A stretch of DNA of 64,000 bases from Galerina marginata (Eukaryota; Basidiomycota; Agaricomycetes; Agaricales; Galerinaceae), in NCBI GenBank assembly GCA_023014335.1, contig JAECYW010000016.1:1736001-1800000 (forward strand), written 5' to 3'. The number at the start of each line of letters is the position of its first letter. The stretch's first letter is position 1. The notes under the pieces are model-generated. The model did no database searches and was not told where the DNA came from. It worked only from the letters and a program-made list of their open reading frames with translations. A program made the translations under genes and the position numbers. Positions 46,040-57,677 of the stretch are shown piece after piece.

Positions 46040-49000
46040 ATGGATGGGATGTATAGCTGGGTCAAAGCTTGCATCGAAAACCTTCAGATTGGAGAATCAT
46101 TGCTTGAAGGGAAGGTTCAGAGGCTTATTGATGCTATGGAGCTCATGTGAGTTTTTATTTGCATCCTGACGCAGGCACCTTAGGTCCTGACAGCTACATT
46201 TCAGTAGTCCAGTTTCGGTTACCGAACACGTCCCCAAGCCACCACAAGTCATTGAGCCACCTCGACAGCACGGGTTCCCGGTTTCTGAACCAGCTTTTCT
46301 GCAAATAATCGAAAATGAAGATGATATATCACCGGTGACACACAAAACTGTTCAGTCTGACACTCCATGTCCCGGATACGAGCTCAAACATCCCAATTCT
46401 CAATCGCCCTTCGCGTCATATCCCTTTCTCTTCCATACGACCAAGGACACCGTGGACCGTTATAGTAAACACCGAGAAACTTGTTCTTCGGTCTACTTGA
46501 TGCACTGGTCATGCACGAGCCAGCAAGAAAGGCAAGGAGGTCAACTTACCTGCTTGTACGTTCTGCTCAAACCTCGATCTCGATACCACCGTCATGTTCC
46601 CTAGACGGCGCACACGAGAATACGCCATGGGCATATCTTACGCCTGCCGAGATGTATGCGTTGCTCTTGAAGAAGAACGGACAGATCAACCACCTCAAAC
46701 TTCATTCACTCAATAACGCGGCTACCATTGGGGTAAGAAATCGTCATCTGGATGCTTGGAAACGGCTAGCAGCAGCCTTAGGAATGGAGGACATCCCCCA
46801 AATTCGCAGCTTAATGGCGGCTCAAACACGTACTGGTGCCAGAGTGTTTTCTATCATAGAAGGTCGACGATGCAGCAAAGCGAAAGTACAGTCCTCGCGG
46901 ATATAGCCAGCAGGATTTCGAAGGGGCTTTTCTAATCTACAAGCTCGGTGGTCGCTCCGCGACTAACATTGCTCATCGTTCACTCGGAATCCCTTCCATC
47001 GATGGTACAAAACGTCATATGTATCAAAGCCGCTTCAAGCGTCTCCAGGCTTTCCCACACAGGCAGAACATTCGGCCAAGTTAGAAAAAAAAAAGAACAT
47101 TGTTATCCCAGTACGAACATAGCTATCTCGACAACAAGCATTACCATTCCAATCTCCATGCTAATGGACGAGCTAAAGTCCAAGCACGACTTCGATGGAA
47201 ACCACGAACAGACTACATTCTCGGTATTTGTAGAGAGCATGCTCATGAGTGTGCTCTTGAATTCCGTTCAATTGTTCAAGCTGATGCCGTGGCCGATTGT
47301 CTTAAAAATAAAGTTGTTCATTTTTCCGAAGAGGTACGTCGTTCAACCATATGTCCCTTCAATAAATACTTACAATTCCAACAACAGGCGACTGTCATTG
47401 GTGCGAGCATTCTTACCGAGGAGCCCAACGAATATACTACAAAACCATTCGCTATATCTGGGAGCTGTAAACACTGTCCAAAATCAAGAGCGACTAATTC
47501 GCGATGCGAGCAATGCTTTGAAGTCAAACCAAATCAAGTTTAATCGACGACTTTATTGCATCGAGACAGACGGTGATTCACGGCGTCGCCGGGCGCTCAT
47601 TGAAATTACTTTCATTGGTGACCTTCCTACGACAGATCCTATCTATCCCACTCTCTCTGTTCTCGCTCTTTTGACTTGAAATGCGGTGTCTGCGGTGTCG
47701 ATGCCCTGACTCCGGATTTTGACTGGAAACATGTGCTGAAGAGATTGCGAAACACGGCCGTTCGTTTGAAGAGCTTTAATATTCACAGGAACTCGATTAC
47801 CGCCGCAATTCTAAAGGCCCATCTCGTCACTACGGGCTTGTCGGCTGTAACAGCTGACAGCCTTCTTGCTCCCAATGACAAACAAGATGTTGTGCTTATG
47901 GTCGAGTTGCTCTATGCTATCTCAACGCTTCCGCCACCCGCATCTACGGATAGTCCTTTGGTTCAATCCACCCGAAATACCCTTCGCCTCCTTGGGCATC
48001 TGTATTCTAATGTACTCAATGCCTATCTTGACACATCATTATCGCTCCACCAGCAGCTCGTTCATCTCAGCAGTTCGGCACACCTGGTCCTTGCCCTCTA
48101 TAACCGAGAAAAGGAGATTTCATCCCAGTCCGGTCATATCTTGATCTCATGTGTATGATCAAGAACACCTATTTCTGTGTCGCGAAAGCTCAATCCGACA
48201 ACCCTAATGGAAAATTCTTTCTCATACTCTTAGGTATTGTTTTTGTAATACCAATCTAACGTACTCTAATAATTTTTCTCTCTCTTTATGCTCTTAGGTA
48301 CGACGGTCTGGAGAAGATCTTCGGGAAGGTACGGAGCATGGTTGGAAACGACACAAATGCGGACGTTCTCCAGCTTGCAAATCGCATTGATGGTGCTGTC
48401 AAATGCGTCAACATCCTCGAATTCCATCCTGAGTAGGGTGGTGAAGCAAGGCGTCTCCGTCTCCGTCCGCTTCAAGGCAGCGCCAGCGACATATCTAGTA
48501 AATATGACCACATTAACCCAAAGTCCTGGAGAGGCGATGTCCGTGTCAATCAAGTGGTTCTTGTTGGGTGTTGGAAGAAGGCCGTCGAATTGCAGAGACC
48601 TGTCTGACAAGTGCTGGAATTGATCCTCCGTTTGGTCACATGCAGAGGGAGGGAGGGTACGGCATTCTATGCGTCTTCGGGAATGGAAAGGTTGTGTTGG
48701 TGGACGGTTTGAGGGTTGGGGAGTGCGATGAGACAGAGGAGGAACTTGACTTACCAACTGTTATTGAAACTGCCGATGCCTTAACGGAAGCAGATCCCGA
48801 GTCTATCGACAACGAGCCAGATATTGATGATCTTGCTGCGACTGCTGAGCTCTCAAGCTTGGAAAACAAAACTCCAATGCCTTACATTTCCATTGATCCG
48901 AATAACTCGTCAGCAAAGATGGCTCATAAATCATGTGTGGTTCGTCTCTTATCCACTTACCTTCAAGGAATCCCGTGACCGCCTGCAGGGGGATATTCGC

Positions 49001-50470
49001 GATACAACGAGTCAACAATTTCGGCAACTGCTGAGGCTTCCAGAGGACGAAGACAGTTTCCACCTTCAAGATTCTCCATTGACTCTTGTCCGGTCTGACA
49101 ATCGAGCCTATTTGGCGGTTTTTCAAACCCTCGCTATTCGACGTGATGGAAAAGAGGTCCAGTCTTTGCCGCCTCTATTTCTTGTTGAGCCGAATGTTCG
49201 TATTAAGGTCAAGTTATGAAACTTGGCCTTATCGTGCCAGCAGACGGACATCATCAACACAGTGACTCAAACTGGGAGTGGAATGGAGCTTTCGAATCGA
49301 AAGGAGTGTTTCGTGACCTTGAAAGTCGTTTTGTCCAACAGGTTAACCCCGATCGACAGCCTGCATCTCGCGCTCGAAATGTTGTTGAAGATACTTACGT
49401 TTTCCAGAGCGCAGAACTTCGTGCAATCGCGGCGACTATGTACGAGCGCCTGGCCAAAGATGTTAACTCACCCATTTGCTAATTCTGACCTTTACGAACC
49501 GATATGGCGTGTTGGTGCTGACGAAAGGACTATGATGAAAGGGGTTTATCTTGCACGTACACGAGTTCGGGCCTCGGCGAAGTCTAAGTCTCCGACGTTG
49601 GCAGTGTCAGATATCCACAGTTCACGGCTTGCACTACGGTACGTTCTACTCGAGTATTTATGAACTTATTTCCTTACTCACCTATAACTGAATTAGGGAC
49701 TTCGATAATGAGGTGGACAACAGTGATGTTGACGATGTTGCGGCCTCAGAAAGCGAGTCCGAAGATTTGAAAACGACGACGAGGATGCCCCCACTACTGA
49801 CTCAGAAGGAATGGCTGGCTCGGTAGAACCAATGGGGGTCTTGTCCTCGAGCAGTTCCGATATCCGCCACCAAGTTGACGAGACTGTCGCACAAGTCTCG
49901 GGGGATGTTGATGAGCTCAACCTCGATGATGGTGAGTCTGGATTTATTGTTGAAATAATTTGACCTTAGGTTCGTACTTCCTCAACAGAAACACCTCAAG
50001 ACACATGTGCGACCTTGTTGCAAGCGCAACTTGACCACAGTTGTACAGGAAATGATGGATAACCGTATTTGCGCAGATGATGGATGTGAGACAGTTATTT
50101 CGGACGAAGATTTGCTTCGTTGCGGCGCCTGCAACCTTGTGGTAGGAATTCTTCAATGCTTTTATTTTAAATACTAATTTAAACATAGTATCACTTAACC
50201 TGCCATGGTCTCATTGAAAGGCCTGCTGGAGGATGGTTCTGCGATGACGAATGTAAGGCAAATGCTGGGGGTAGGGTTGTTACTACACGCGTTGGTCTGG
50301 GGATTTTCTGTGAAAGCAACACCAAGAAAACCTGTGCCAGGTTATCGCGACACATTTCAAAACTTCTTCCAAGCCTCACTCTTCAAAGAAACGCATCCAC
50401 CTTTATTGGTGGAACAGACACGCTAGTTAACTTATCCGCTAGAGAAACCTTGAAACCACCTAAAACGGAT
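46040..50470 (+). pseudogene. repeated mushroom ORF family with PHD-like finger, broken copy
   Basis: Long protein family common in Agaricomycetes and probably transposon-borne. Blocks in order: MDGMYSWVKACIENLQIGES (46041), PACTFCSNLDLDT (46545), AHENTPWAYLTPAEMYALL (46610), NRHLDAWKRLAAALGMED (46740), DFEGAFLIYKLGGRSATNIA, SLLAPNDKQDVVLMVELLYA (47860), FGKVRSMVGNDTNADVLQL (48318), EGGYGILCVFGNGKVVLVDG (48650), RICADDGCET ... RCGACN (50070-50140) and YHLTCHGLIERPAGGWFCDDE (50189). The last two give C-x4-C, C-x2-C, H-x2-C, C-x3-C, a PHD-like zinc finger. Damage: TAG at 48434-48436 in place of Trp, a 1-bp loss near 48300, another near 49766, and shifts around 46600 and 46890. Function unknown. 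Confidence 0.7.
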
Positions 50471-50639
50471 TTCCGTTTGACTACGGACACCTTGTAGCTA
50501 AAGGGATGACAGTAATAGGTACAGGTCCAGGTAAGTGCTATCAGTGTTCACCCCTCGGAGTGAGCCTGTTCCCCCTGTTGCTCTTGAATGACAGGCAACT
50601 TGATAAGTAAAATGTTAGAGGCACACATTGGCAACAAGT

Positions 50640-52030
50640 TCAATGAATCGAACCTACAATGGGAAGAAAAATTGCAGGACCGGGTGCAAGAACTTCTAAT
50701 GCTGCTGAGGAGATATCAGGCCCATAAAAGTTCAAGGGCATCTCTGGGGTAGGGGTATCCGTGCGATTGACCTTTTTGGCAAGATGGATGCGAACGAGGG
50801 GAGCAGAACCTCTTTTGAGAGCCCCTGATATTTTTCGCGGAGAATACTGAGAATCGACGTAATGCAACACCTGGCTAGTGGATGAGATAGATGTAGATCG
50901 AGGCTTTGAGAACTCACGTTTGATGCCGCTGGATGTAACCAGTACTTCCTAACACGACGAAGAGTCTTAGCTTTGGAGAATGTTCCTTCGGTTTCCGACT
51001 CATCGGTCGACATGTCGCACACTCCAAAATGACTGAAAATAATCTTGATATCGTTCCACTTCTTGGCGTTATCAGCATTCTCATAGTTCTTGGGAAGAAG
51101 AATCGCCGTTTCAATGGTGTCGTCTCTTCGCAAGAACTTCTAATCAGTTTTACACTCAGCAGGAACAAAACGGAAATTAAATCAAAGACGGACGCACCAG
51201 CTTCTTACGCTCCTTCCTTCGTGATCGACATTTGCTCTCTTCCTTTTTCTCCTCAAGGACAGCGGATATCTCGGTGACGTTCATTGTCGTGGTCATAATG
51301 TCTACCTTTTTAAGAACGGTGCGTAAAGCGGAACGACGAGAGGTTAGTTTTTGTTCAATGAGGTCTTGCACGGCACAAATTTCATCCAACTGCTCTCCGA
51401 TGTTGCCGCTGGTAACCTTGGCACCGAGAAGCTCAACAAGCTTCACCAGTTGCTTGTCCTGCACGTAAATTTCAAAGCCAGTAACGAGCAGCTGGATAGC
51501 TTTCGCGTTCCATAGGTGAGTCATGGGGGCCCTCCAATGAATTAATATACTTTCAATGTTAGGACCCTTGTGCTGGAAAGCCAGGTAAGCTCCAATGACA
51601 GCAGGGTCAGGCGAGCGTGGAAGGCTGGGTATAGACGACTCTGCAGCGTCGGCCTTGTCCTTGTCGTCATTATCGTTGTCCTTGTCGTCACTTTGTGAGA
51701 GTAAGCCTTTAGAGATCAAGTAGCTCCTGATTACCGACTGTTCTGTGAAGTTAATTAGGAATAATTGACATCAAACTTCAGGCTTACATGGAGGAGTTTT
51801 TGTCGGTACGACTTCACTTTCCGCACCACAGGTGTTTGCTTCTGCCCCTGTCGCGGGTCAACGAATTTACGGGGCAACTCTGTGTCACCTTGATAACCTT
51901 GATCCCTAAGCCAATTCAAATGCCTTCTTAAGAGCACAAACGTTAAGTGTGAGATGGAATGACTTGCCCTTCTCCTTCTCCCATTTGGTAATCTTGAGCC
52001 GGAGGCACATGTTGGGTTTGCGAATACCCT
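50640..52030 (-). CDS. second repeated mushroom ORF family, unknown function
   Basis: Minus-strand pieces: MCLRLKITKWEKEKGKSFHL (about 52025-51960), KFVDPRQGQKQTPVVRKVKS (51890-51800), then the open frame 51719-51177 with ADAAESSIPSLPRSPD and LNAKAIQLLVTG-like helical text, then DMSTDESETEGTFSKAKTL (51010-50950) and a basic end with VNRTDTPTPEMPLNFYGPD to about 50640. The SSDES(E)..(R)xW core and the R-P-P-I-P-x-x-P-I-N-x-Y end are features I recall from a large Agaricomycete gene family. Intron borders are only partly clear, so this copy may be live or dead. Confidence 0.45.
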
Positions 52031-52819
52031 ATGGAAACCGAAGGAGACGAGTGTAGCTAAAGGGCAGCATATTAGAGATAGTCAAGTATGTTATATTTTA
52101 ACCCTTACTTGTGGCCTTTGAGGATGTACTCTTGGAGGAGGGTCGGGCGACCTAATATCTACGTTTGGTACTGGGTCCGCGTGATGCTCAGAACGTGAAA
52201 TGTTGTGGAACGGAAATGTTGGGCGGGTCTGTCTCAAAGCATGAGCAGTGTTCAGAACACGACGTTACAACTTACCCAGGGCTTTGACATAGTCGCTATG
52301 GGTCTATTCTGGGGGAAACAACCAACGGTTTATAGATAGATAGAAAGCGCAGTGTAAGAATCTCATGAGAACCCACCGGCGCTCCAGACCATCGCGATTT
52401 GGGTTTAACCTCCGGAGAACAATTTCAAAATGCTAAGGTTGGCTTCTGCTCATGGAGAACTCGGAGAGTATGTTACTATCTTTATGAAAATAACAAATGA
52501 TCGCAGTCGACATAAGTAGGGTTTGTCACAGTAGGGCATTTGTCGATTTGGACAGGGGTGATGGATATATTACCGGGGATTTCGTAGCATCAAACCTCTA
52601 GATTGGTGCAAGAGCACCAGCTTATCAGCGAACTGGGTAAAACCAGAGGAGACGAACGAAAGGTTGGATACTACGCTGGTTTAATCGTTGAGCGACTTGG
52701 TCTTGGATTTACATGCCGCTTTAGTTCATTACGCTAGGAGTCGCTTTTTTCGCGACCGCTTGACTGTACTTCAATGGAGTCGGACATCTGAATGGCCGTC
52801 GATTTTCAATGAAACCACC
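52031..52819. other. no supported gene
   Basis: Short frames only. Confidence 0.4.
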
Positions 52820-53467
52820 TCAAAATTTGTGCCTTCTTCCTTCCATTGCATAAACTGAACAAAGGGGGGCAAGCCCCCCAATAATCGTCCATTTCGTTTC
52901 GTTGTCAGATTTCTCTTGTTCTGAGCCCGTCAGTTTGTTGGTTTTAAAATCGTAATTATATAAAGGTCCGTCCAGGAACCATAATATGGTCGTATTGTGA
53001 TTTATGATATCCACTGTATTCGCACACAGACCCCACGAAGCCGTCCGAACACTGTCGAAACAGAACGTCAGTACCGGAGATGAATACAAGTCTGTTTCGT
53101 TTTCTTGTTCTACTGGAAAGAGGGGAGGTTTCAAGGAAGTTGAAGTACTAAAATGAATCATTGAGATGTCAACCGATGTATCTTGATTTATACCTGAATG
53201 AATAGTCGGAATATTAGGAACGGATAGGGTCAGACAGCCACTGCCTGAGCTGCTGCGGAAGTCGTAAACGTCAGATGAACCTTCGCTCGAGTAACATTTA
53301 CGGGGACTATGGATGAGGAGCTTGAGCCGGGGTGAGGGTAAGAACCGGGAAGAAGAAACCGCGTGGATGCAAGGGGCAAGTGGCGAGAACCAGTGACTGA
53401 AATAAAGATGGGAGAAGGCAAAAATGATGCGGATAGCTTGGTCGTGCAAACATTGTGAGACACCCAT
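52820..53467 (-). CDS. 215-aa ORF, unknown
   Basis: An uninterrupted minus-strand frame from ATG 53467 (MGVSQCLHDQAIRIIFAFSH) to TAA near 52820. The first 75 residues are hydrophobic and Ser/Pro-rich; the rest is polar (QENETDLYSSPVLTFCFDSV, NYDFKTNKLTGSEQEKSD). This is the longest single-exon frame in the accessory half. It starts next to copy 2 of the duplicated gene, so the N-terminal part may be repeat-derived and the true gene shorter or spliced. Family unknown. Confidence 0.4.
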   Translation of the reverse strand: MGVSQCLHDQAIRIIFAFSHLYFSHWFSPLAPCIHAVSSSRFLPSPRLKLLIHSPRKCYSSEGSSDVYDFRSSSGSGCLTLSVPNIPTIHSGINQDTSVDISMIHFSTSTSLKPPLFPVEQENETDLYSSPVLTFCFDSVRTASWGLCANTVDIINHNTTILWFLDGPLYNYDFKTNKLTGSEQEKSDNETKWTIIGGLAPLCSVYAMEGRRHKF

Positions 53468-53559
53468 TGGCCTGGAGATAATGCTGAGATCAGGAAAGCA
53501 AATGAAGCACGAGACTGCTTACGAGGTGATGGTGCACCAAGCCAACGAGAAGGAGCGCG

Positions 53560-54030
53560 GGTGCAGAATAGGAGAAGGGGTCTTGTAGCGGGCAGCTGTG
53601 GCGTGGGCACCGTGGCAGCACTGGTGAAGCAGCGGCCGACTAAAGTGGTGCGGGCGGCGAGGAAGCCAGAAACCCACATGTACAGGTGCCACACAAGCAC
53701 TGAAGCAGAGACAAGGCCGGGATTCAGGTTCTAAATCTGCATCGGCGATGGAGCTGAATAGAAAAACAAGGGTCAGAGTAGGGAATATGGGAAAGATCGT
53801 GAAAGGACCAACCAAGATTTAAGGCTATCAACGACGGCGCCATAATAACGGACGAGCCGAGAACACACGAGCCGAGAACACACGAAGTGTATCCGCACCT
53901 CGTACCTCTCCTCATCGTTTCATATTTAACTCTACTCTATTTTCGCGTAAATAGATCGGCACCGGTTGCGGGACGTTGTCTTGAAAGGTGTTACCATAAG
54001 GTGATGGTAATACTTGTATAGAATGTGGCG
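53560..54030 (-). pseudogene. duplicated gene of unknown function, copy 2
   Basis: Nucleotide similarity to 36350-36720 is obvious over about 350 bp in the same orientation (for example GTATCCGCACCTCGTA and GATCGGCACCGGTTGC shared). The minus frame reads YEVRIHFVCSRLV, then the last five residues again (CSRLV) from a 15-bp tandem duplication at about 53853-53888, then RYYGAVVDS. The MQIQNMN stretch of copy 1 is interrupted by a stop (MQI*NLN) and the PFPRNDEDF region is lost. A dead paralog. Confidence 0.7.
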
Positions 54031-54979
54031 GGCATGCCAGGCTGGCAACCGTTTATCGGTTGGCGACGATCACAGACGGGTGCTGGGAATGAAAGTGATG
54101 AGCGACAGTGGTCGGCGAAGCAGAAAGGAGCTAGATTGAAAGACAGTGAGACAGAGAGCTGGAAAGCGAGAAGGAGAGCTTACGAAGAGGTCAGAAGTCG
54201 GGTAGGACAGGGCCTGGATTGAGAGAGGAAATATTAGTTAACGACAACCATGAAAAGATTGAAAAATCGTTTACGGAATAAGGAAGGAAGGAAATGCATT
54301 GATAATTGGAACATTGACTTGCCGGGGACTGGAGGACAGCCTGACGTGATCCATCAAGGCCAGCTAATCTAGCATTTGGATGATTAGATATCTCTCCCAG
54401 GCGCTGGGTAATTGTATCTGTGGACGATGCATAAATCCAGAATATGTGAGAGACCTATGATAGAAGGGGATGGGACAATCAGCAGAACATGAAGGGTTAG
54501 AATACTTACGCAGGACCCAAATTATCATTCCCATCCTATGCCTTGTGGATTCAGTCATCCAGTCATGTTATAAAAGGACTCAAAACATATCCTGGTTTAT
54601 TACTTTTTCATGACTTTCGAGTACTGGCTCGTCAAGCCGGCAGTTTGTCTAAGCACCTAACGTTTGCACAAGGTGGGCGGAAGATGTGACGAGGGCTAAT
54701 ATGGAATGAGACCAACACTAGATTTGAAGTTTGAGGACAACCAGAGATTATAAAGCGTCAATGAATGGCGTAAAGGTTGATGTATGCATGTGTTGGGGCA
54801 GGAGTTCAAGCTGAAGGACGGAAGCGGCGGTCCAAGTGTCAGGTCAGGTGGAGGGAGAAACCCTTCTACAAAATCTGAGTCGTTATTCCAGTACGATTGC
54901 TTCATTTTCGGTTCAATGCCATGCACTGTGTGTGTCTAGGAAAAGATGCTCGACGATGATTTCATTCATACGGTTTAAG
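54031..54979. other. no supported gene
   Basis: Plus-strand 65-codon frame at 54025-54222 and a possible two-exon minus frame at 54560-54360 (MTESTRHRMGMIIWVL) are not recognised. Confidence 0.35.
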
Positions 54980-55558
54980 GGGCTCGAATACAATCTCCAA
55001 GCATCGGTGGCAGAGCTGGCGGTAGAACCTCTGGAATTGCTTTGGTTGGCGCTTGCTCGCTGAGAGTTGGGAAAGGATCAGAGATACGAAATGGAAGCAA
55101 AGAGAAATCACAGAACTTTTGGAACGGGAAGGATCTTACTGATTCTTGCGAAATTTTGTCCTAAAAATCAAGTCAGACCGATGAGCATGTCACGGATCGA
55201 TATGACGTGAAATTTTTTTAACCCCTTGACTGAATGCTCAATTTCCGGACATGAGACTTGAGTAGACACGATCGCCTTCTGCCTTGAACTCTTGGTACGG
55301 AGCATACTGAATCTGGCCGTCAAAGTCGGAAGTGGCCAATTGCTGTTCTAGCACAAGTAATGGATCGCGTGCCTTAAGCTCATAGGTTTCCTCCACCATC
55401 CATCGGGGTGGCGTAGGCGGTTTTGGTCCCATACTGCCGCCGATACGTCCACCAGCAACCGTTTTCTTCATGGTTCGCCGGAGAATGAAGCACTGGTTGA
55501 CAAGATGCTCATTCCTTGATTGCGCGCGTTGAAAGTGCGAGACAGGTAGCGATGGCAT
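54980..55558 (-). pseudogene. Plavaka-type transposase relic (E)
   Basis: Minus frame reads PPTPPRWMVEETYELKARD, LLVLEQQLATSDFDGQI, YAPYQEFKAEGDRVYSSLM and stops just after SGN, where relatives continue (N)WAWxQ. Further on, in another frame, KQFQRFYRQLCHRCLEIVFE with PLKPYE (about 55055-54980) matches the FxRQLYHxCLxxVFEPLKPYM block of Plavaka-like proteins. The segment between, normally carrying the GSDKTTVSVATG and GN(I/V)xxxxRRAH motifs, is missing. A deleted, frameshifted fragment. Confidence 0.72.
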
Positions 55559-56534
55559 ACCTGATTAATTGCTTAGTTCTTGCAGTTTGTTTTCTTCCTG
55601 ACCATTAACGGTCCAGTATATTGAAACTGCAAAAATGCTTTTTTTCTGGTCAGAGTCATGCCAGTAAACTTCAGTGAACACAGCATACCGATGGACCATG
55701 GTCAATATCTTCAATAATTTATCACCGACCGACGATATGAGATGATCCTGGATGCACACCTTCGATGAGCGGCTGCAAAGTTGGGAGCTTGTAAAACATG
55801 AATATAAATTCAGTCAAGAAAAACAACATACACATGTTACATGGGCCGCGTTGTCAGCGCAAGATTAGGCAAGACCAGAAGTCGCCTCTCTGGAAGCCAA
55901 GACCTATAATGAACGAAGCCAAATTAACGTTAGAACCGCAAAACGACATGGTAACTCTCATTTTCATACACTTCAATATGCAAGAATGGCATCCCATAAG
56001 GTGAATTTAAGTTAAAGGCAATACTACAACCACGTTGACGAAGTTGGTGAAGAAGCGATGCCTTTCGCGATCTTGTCTAAAGTCTCGTCAGAAATTGAGA
56101 AAGTCAGTTCAAGCTCCGCCACACGTGATGTTACAGTTATTGATTGTGGCTGAACGTGAGAAATCAACTCAACTCAAATCGAACCAAATCCACCACCCCG
56201 CTCGTCCTTCACTCTTATCTTTGCTTCGAGTTGATGCATGATGCTCTATGTCCTACGCGACCGTCGTACACAATGACCCGCGTGTCCGCTTTCCTCCCAT
56301 TTTCGCCTGCGACACGGTTTTTCCCCCACCTCTGTGGGGCAACCTCGAGTTCGAAGCGCTTCTGGGACGCAAACTACGATAAGTGTAAAGCTCGAGGCAC
56401 TAGCTACATTGCGCCTCACCCGATGCCAACTTAGGGTGGAAGGAGAAGAAGGTTGGTACGTGTCATCTCTCGAATTATGCATTACTTAACCTGCCCTTTC
56501 CTCTCCTGCAGTTTGGGAACGGTGAACAATGTCC
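55559..56534. other. no supported gene
   Basis: Short frames on both strands, none recognised. Confidence 0.4.
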
Positions 56535-57060
56535 TCCACCACCGTTGTAAATCGTGACCCGCGATATAACTCACATATGTCCCAATCAACGTGCCGTGGT
56601 TGGTAAGTCTCAAGCTACTGGACTCGGATCATGTTCTGGACTGATCGGATAACAGGCATATCTGTGCGGTCAGGATGTGCCCTCTGCCTCTTCCATTCCT
56701 GCTGCAGTTTACGTCAACCGATGCTGCGCTGCCTTCCACCGTCGACATGCTTGTCCACTGCCGCGCACCACCTCGCAGTTGATTTGGCTCATTGTTAACG
56801 TCCACCACTGTCGTAAATCGCGACTATGACTCGAGTCTAACCGCATAGGTTCGAATCAACGCATCGTGAGTAAGTCTGGAGCTGCTGGCTTCGGAAATAT
56901 TCTCTACTGATCAGTTAACGGGGTTATTCCTGCAGTCATGATGTGGCTCCCCCTCTGCCCACGCTAATTGTTGCTCCGCTGTCTTTCACCATCGACATGC
57001 TTCTCCACTGCTGTGCGCCACTCTGCCTCAATGCAACCGATTTGGCTTATTGTTAACGCA
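56535..57060 (+). repeat. two-unit tandem repeat, 266-bp period
   Basis: Units at 56535-56800 and 56801-57060 align end to end: each opens with TCCACCAC(C/T)G(T)(T/C)GTAAATCG and closes with ATTTGGCT(C/T)ATTGTTAACG; inside, GACATGCTT(G/C)TCCACTGC is shared. A third, weaker partial unit may follow (to about 57230). No coding capacity is evident. GGTTCGAATC in unit 2 is a chance tRNA B-box match. Confidence 0.75.
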
Positions 57061-57677
57061 AACCCACCTAACTTCGCTTTTTCCGCCGTCGATGGGGTCA
57101 GTTTTTCCGTATCTTGTCATTCCCTTCCTTTACTCATTCCCTTCCTTCACTATCGTAAACAGATGTCTTAACCGTTCAGGTTACACGGAATATTCATGTC
57201 AAGCTACCCGACAAGGTTAGTCGTATTTATTGCAGCTTGTAATTCTCTCTGCTCATGAGTGTTTAGGTGGAACATCGGCATTATTGCTAAACGCTCTTGT
57301 CGCACAACTCTGGCCGCGACCTCAGGGCCCGCCGACATGGTTCGAGGAATGGCTCTCGCAGTGGTCATGCCTTTGAGGCTCGTTGTCACGATACTAGGAA
57401 CGGATCTCGCAGTGGATGCGCTCTCGAGGCCCGTTAAAAATTAATCTTGTGGCAGACCGACCGGTGAAGGAGGGGATTGAGCTTGTAATGAATCATTGTG
57501 TGAACCAGAGAGATGGACCAGATAATAGACACTATTCCTACCATTTCTGAATACATGATTTTTATTCCCTCAATATCCCTTTACTGTGTGAGATCTATTG
57601 CGGCTTTGAAGGTTGAAGGGCAAATATAATTTATTCCTGGACAGATATCCGTAACATCAGGACGCCCATTAAACAAC
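57061..57677. other. 3' flank of the F-box-like gene
   Basis: Includes the weak third repeat unit. No gene seen. Confidence 0.4.

Noticed and set aside
36350..54030. Repeat pair at 36.4 and 53.6 kb as LTRs of one element
   Set aside because: The copies are 17 kb apart, contain spliced coding exons, and the DNA between them holds unrelated genes and relics on both strands.
56866..56890. GGTTCGAATC resembling a tRNA or SINE B-box
   Set aside because: No A-box or cloverleaf is present, and the aligned tandem-repeat unit lacks the match.
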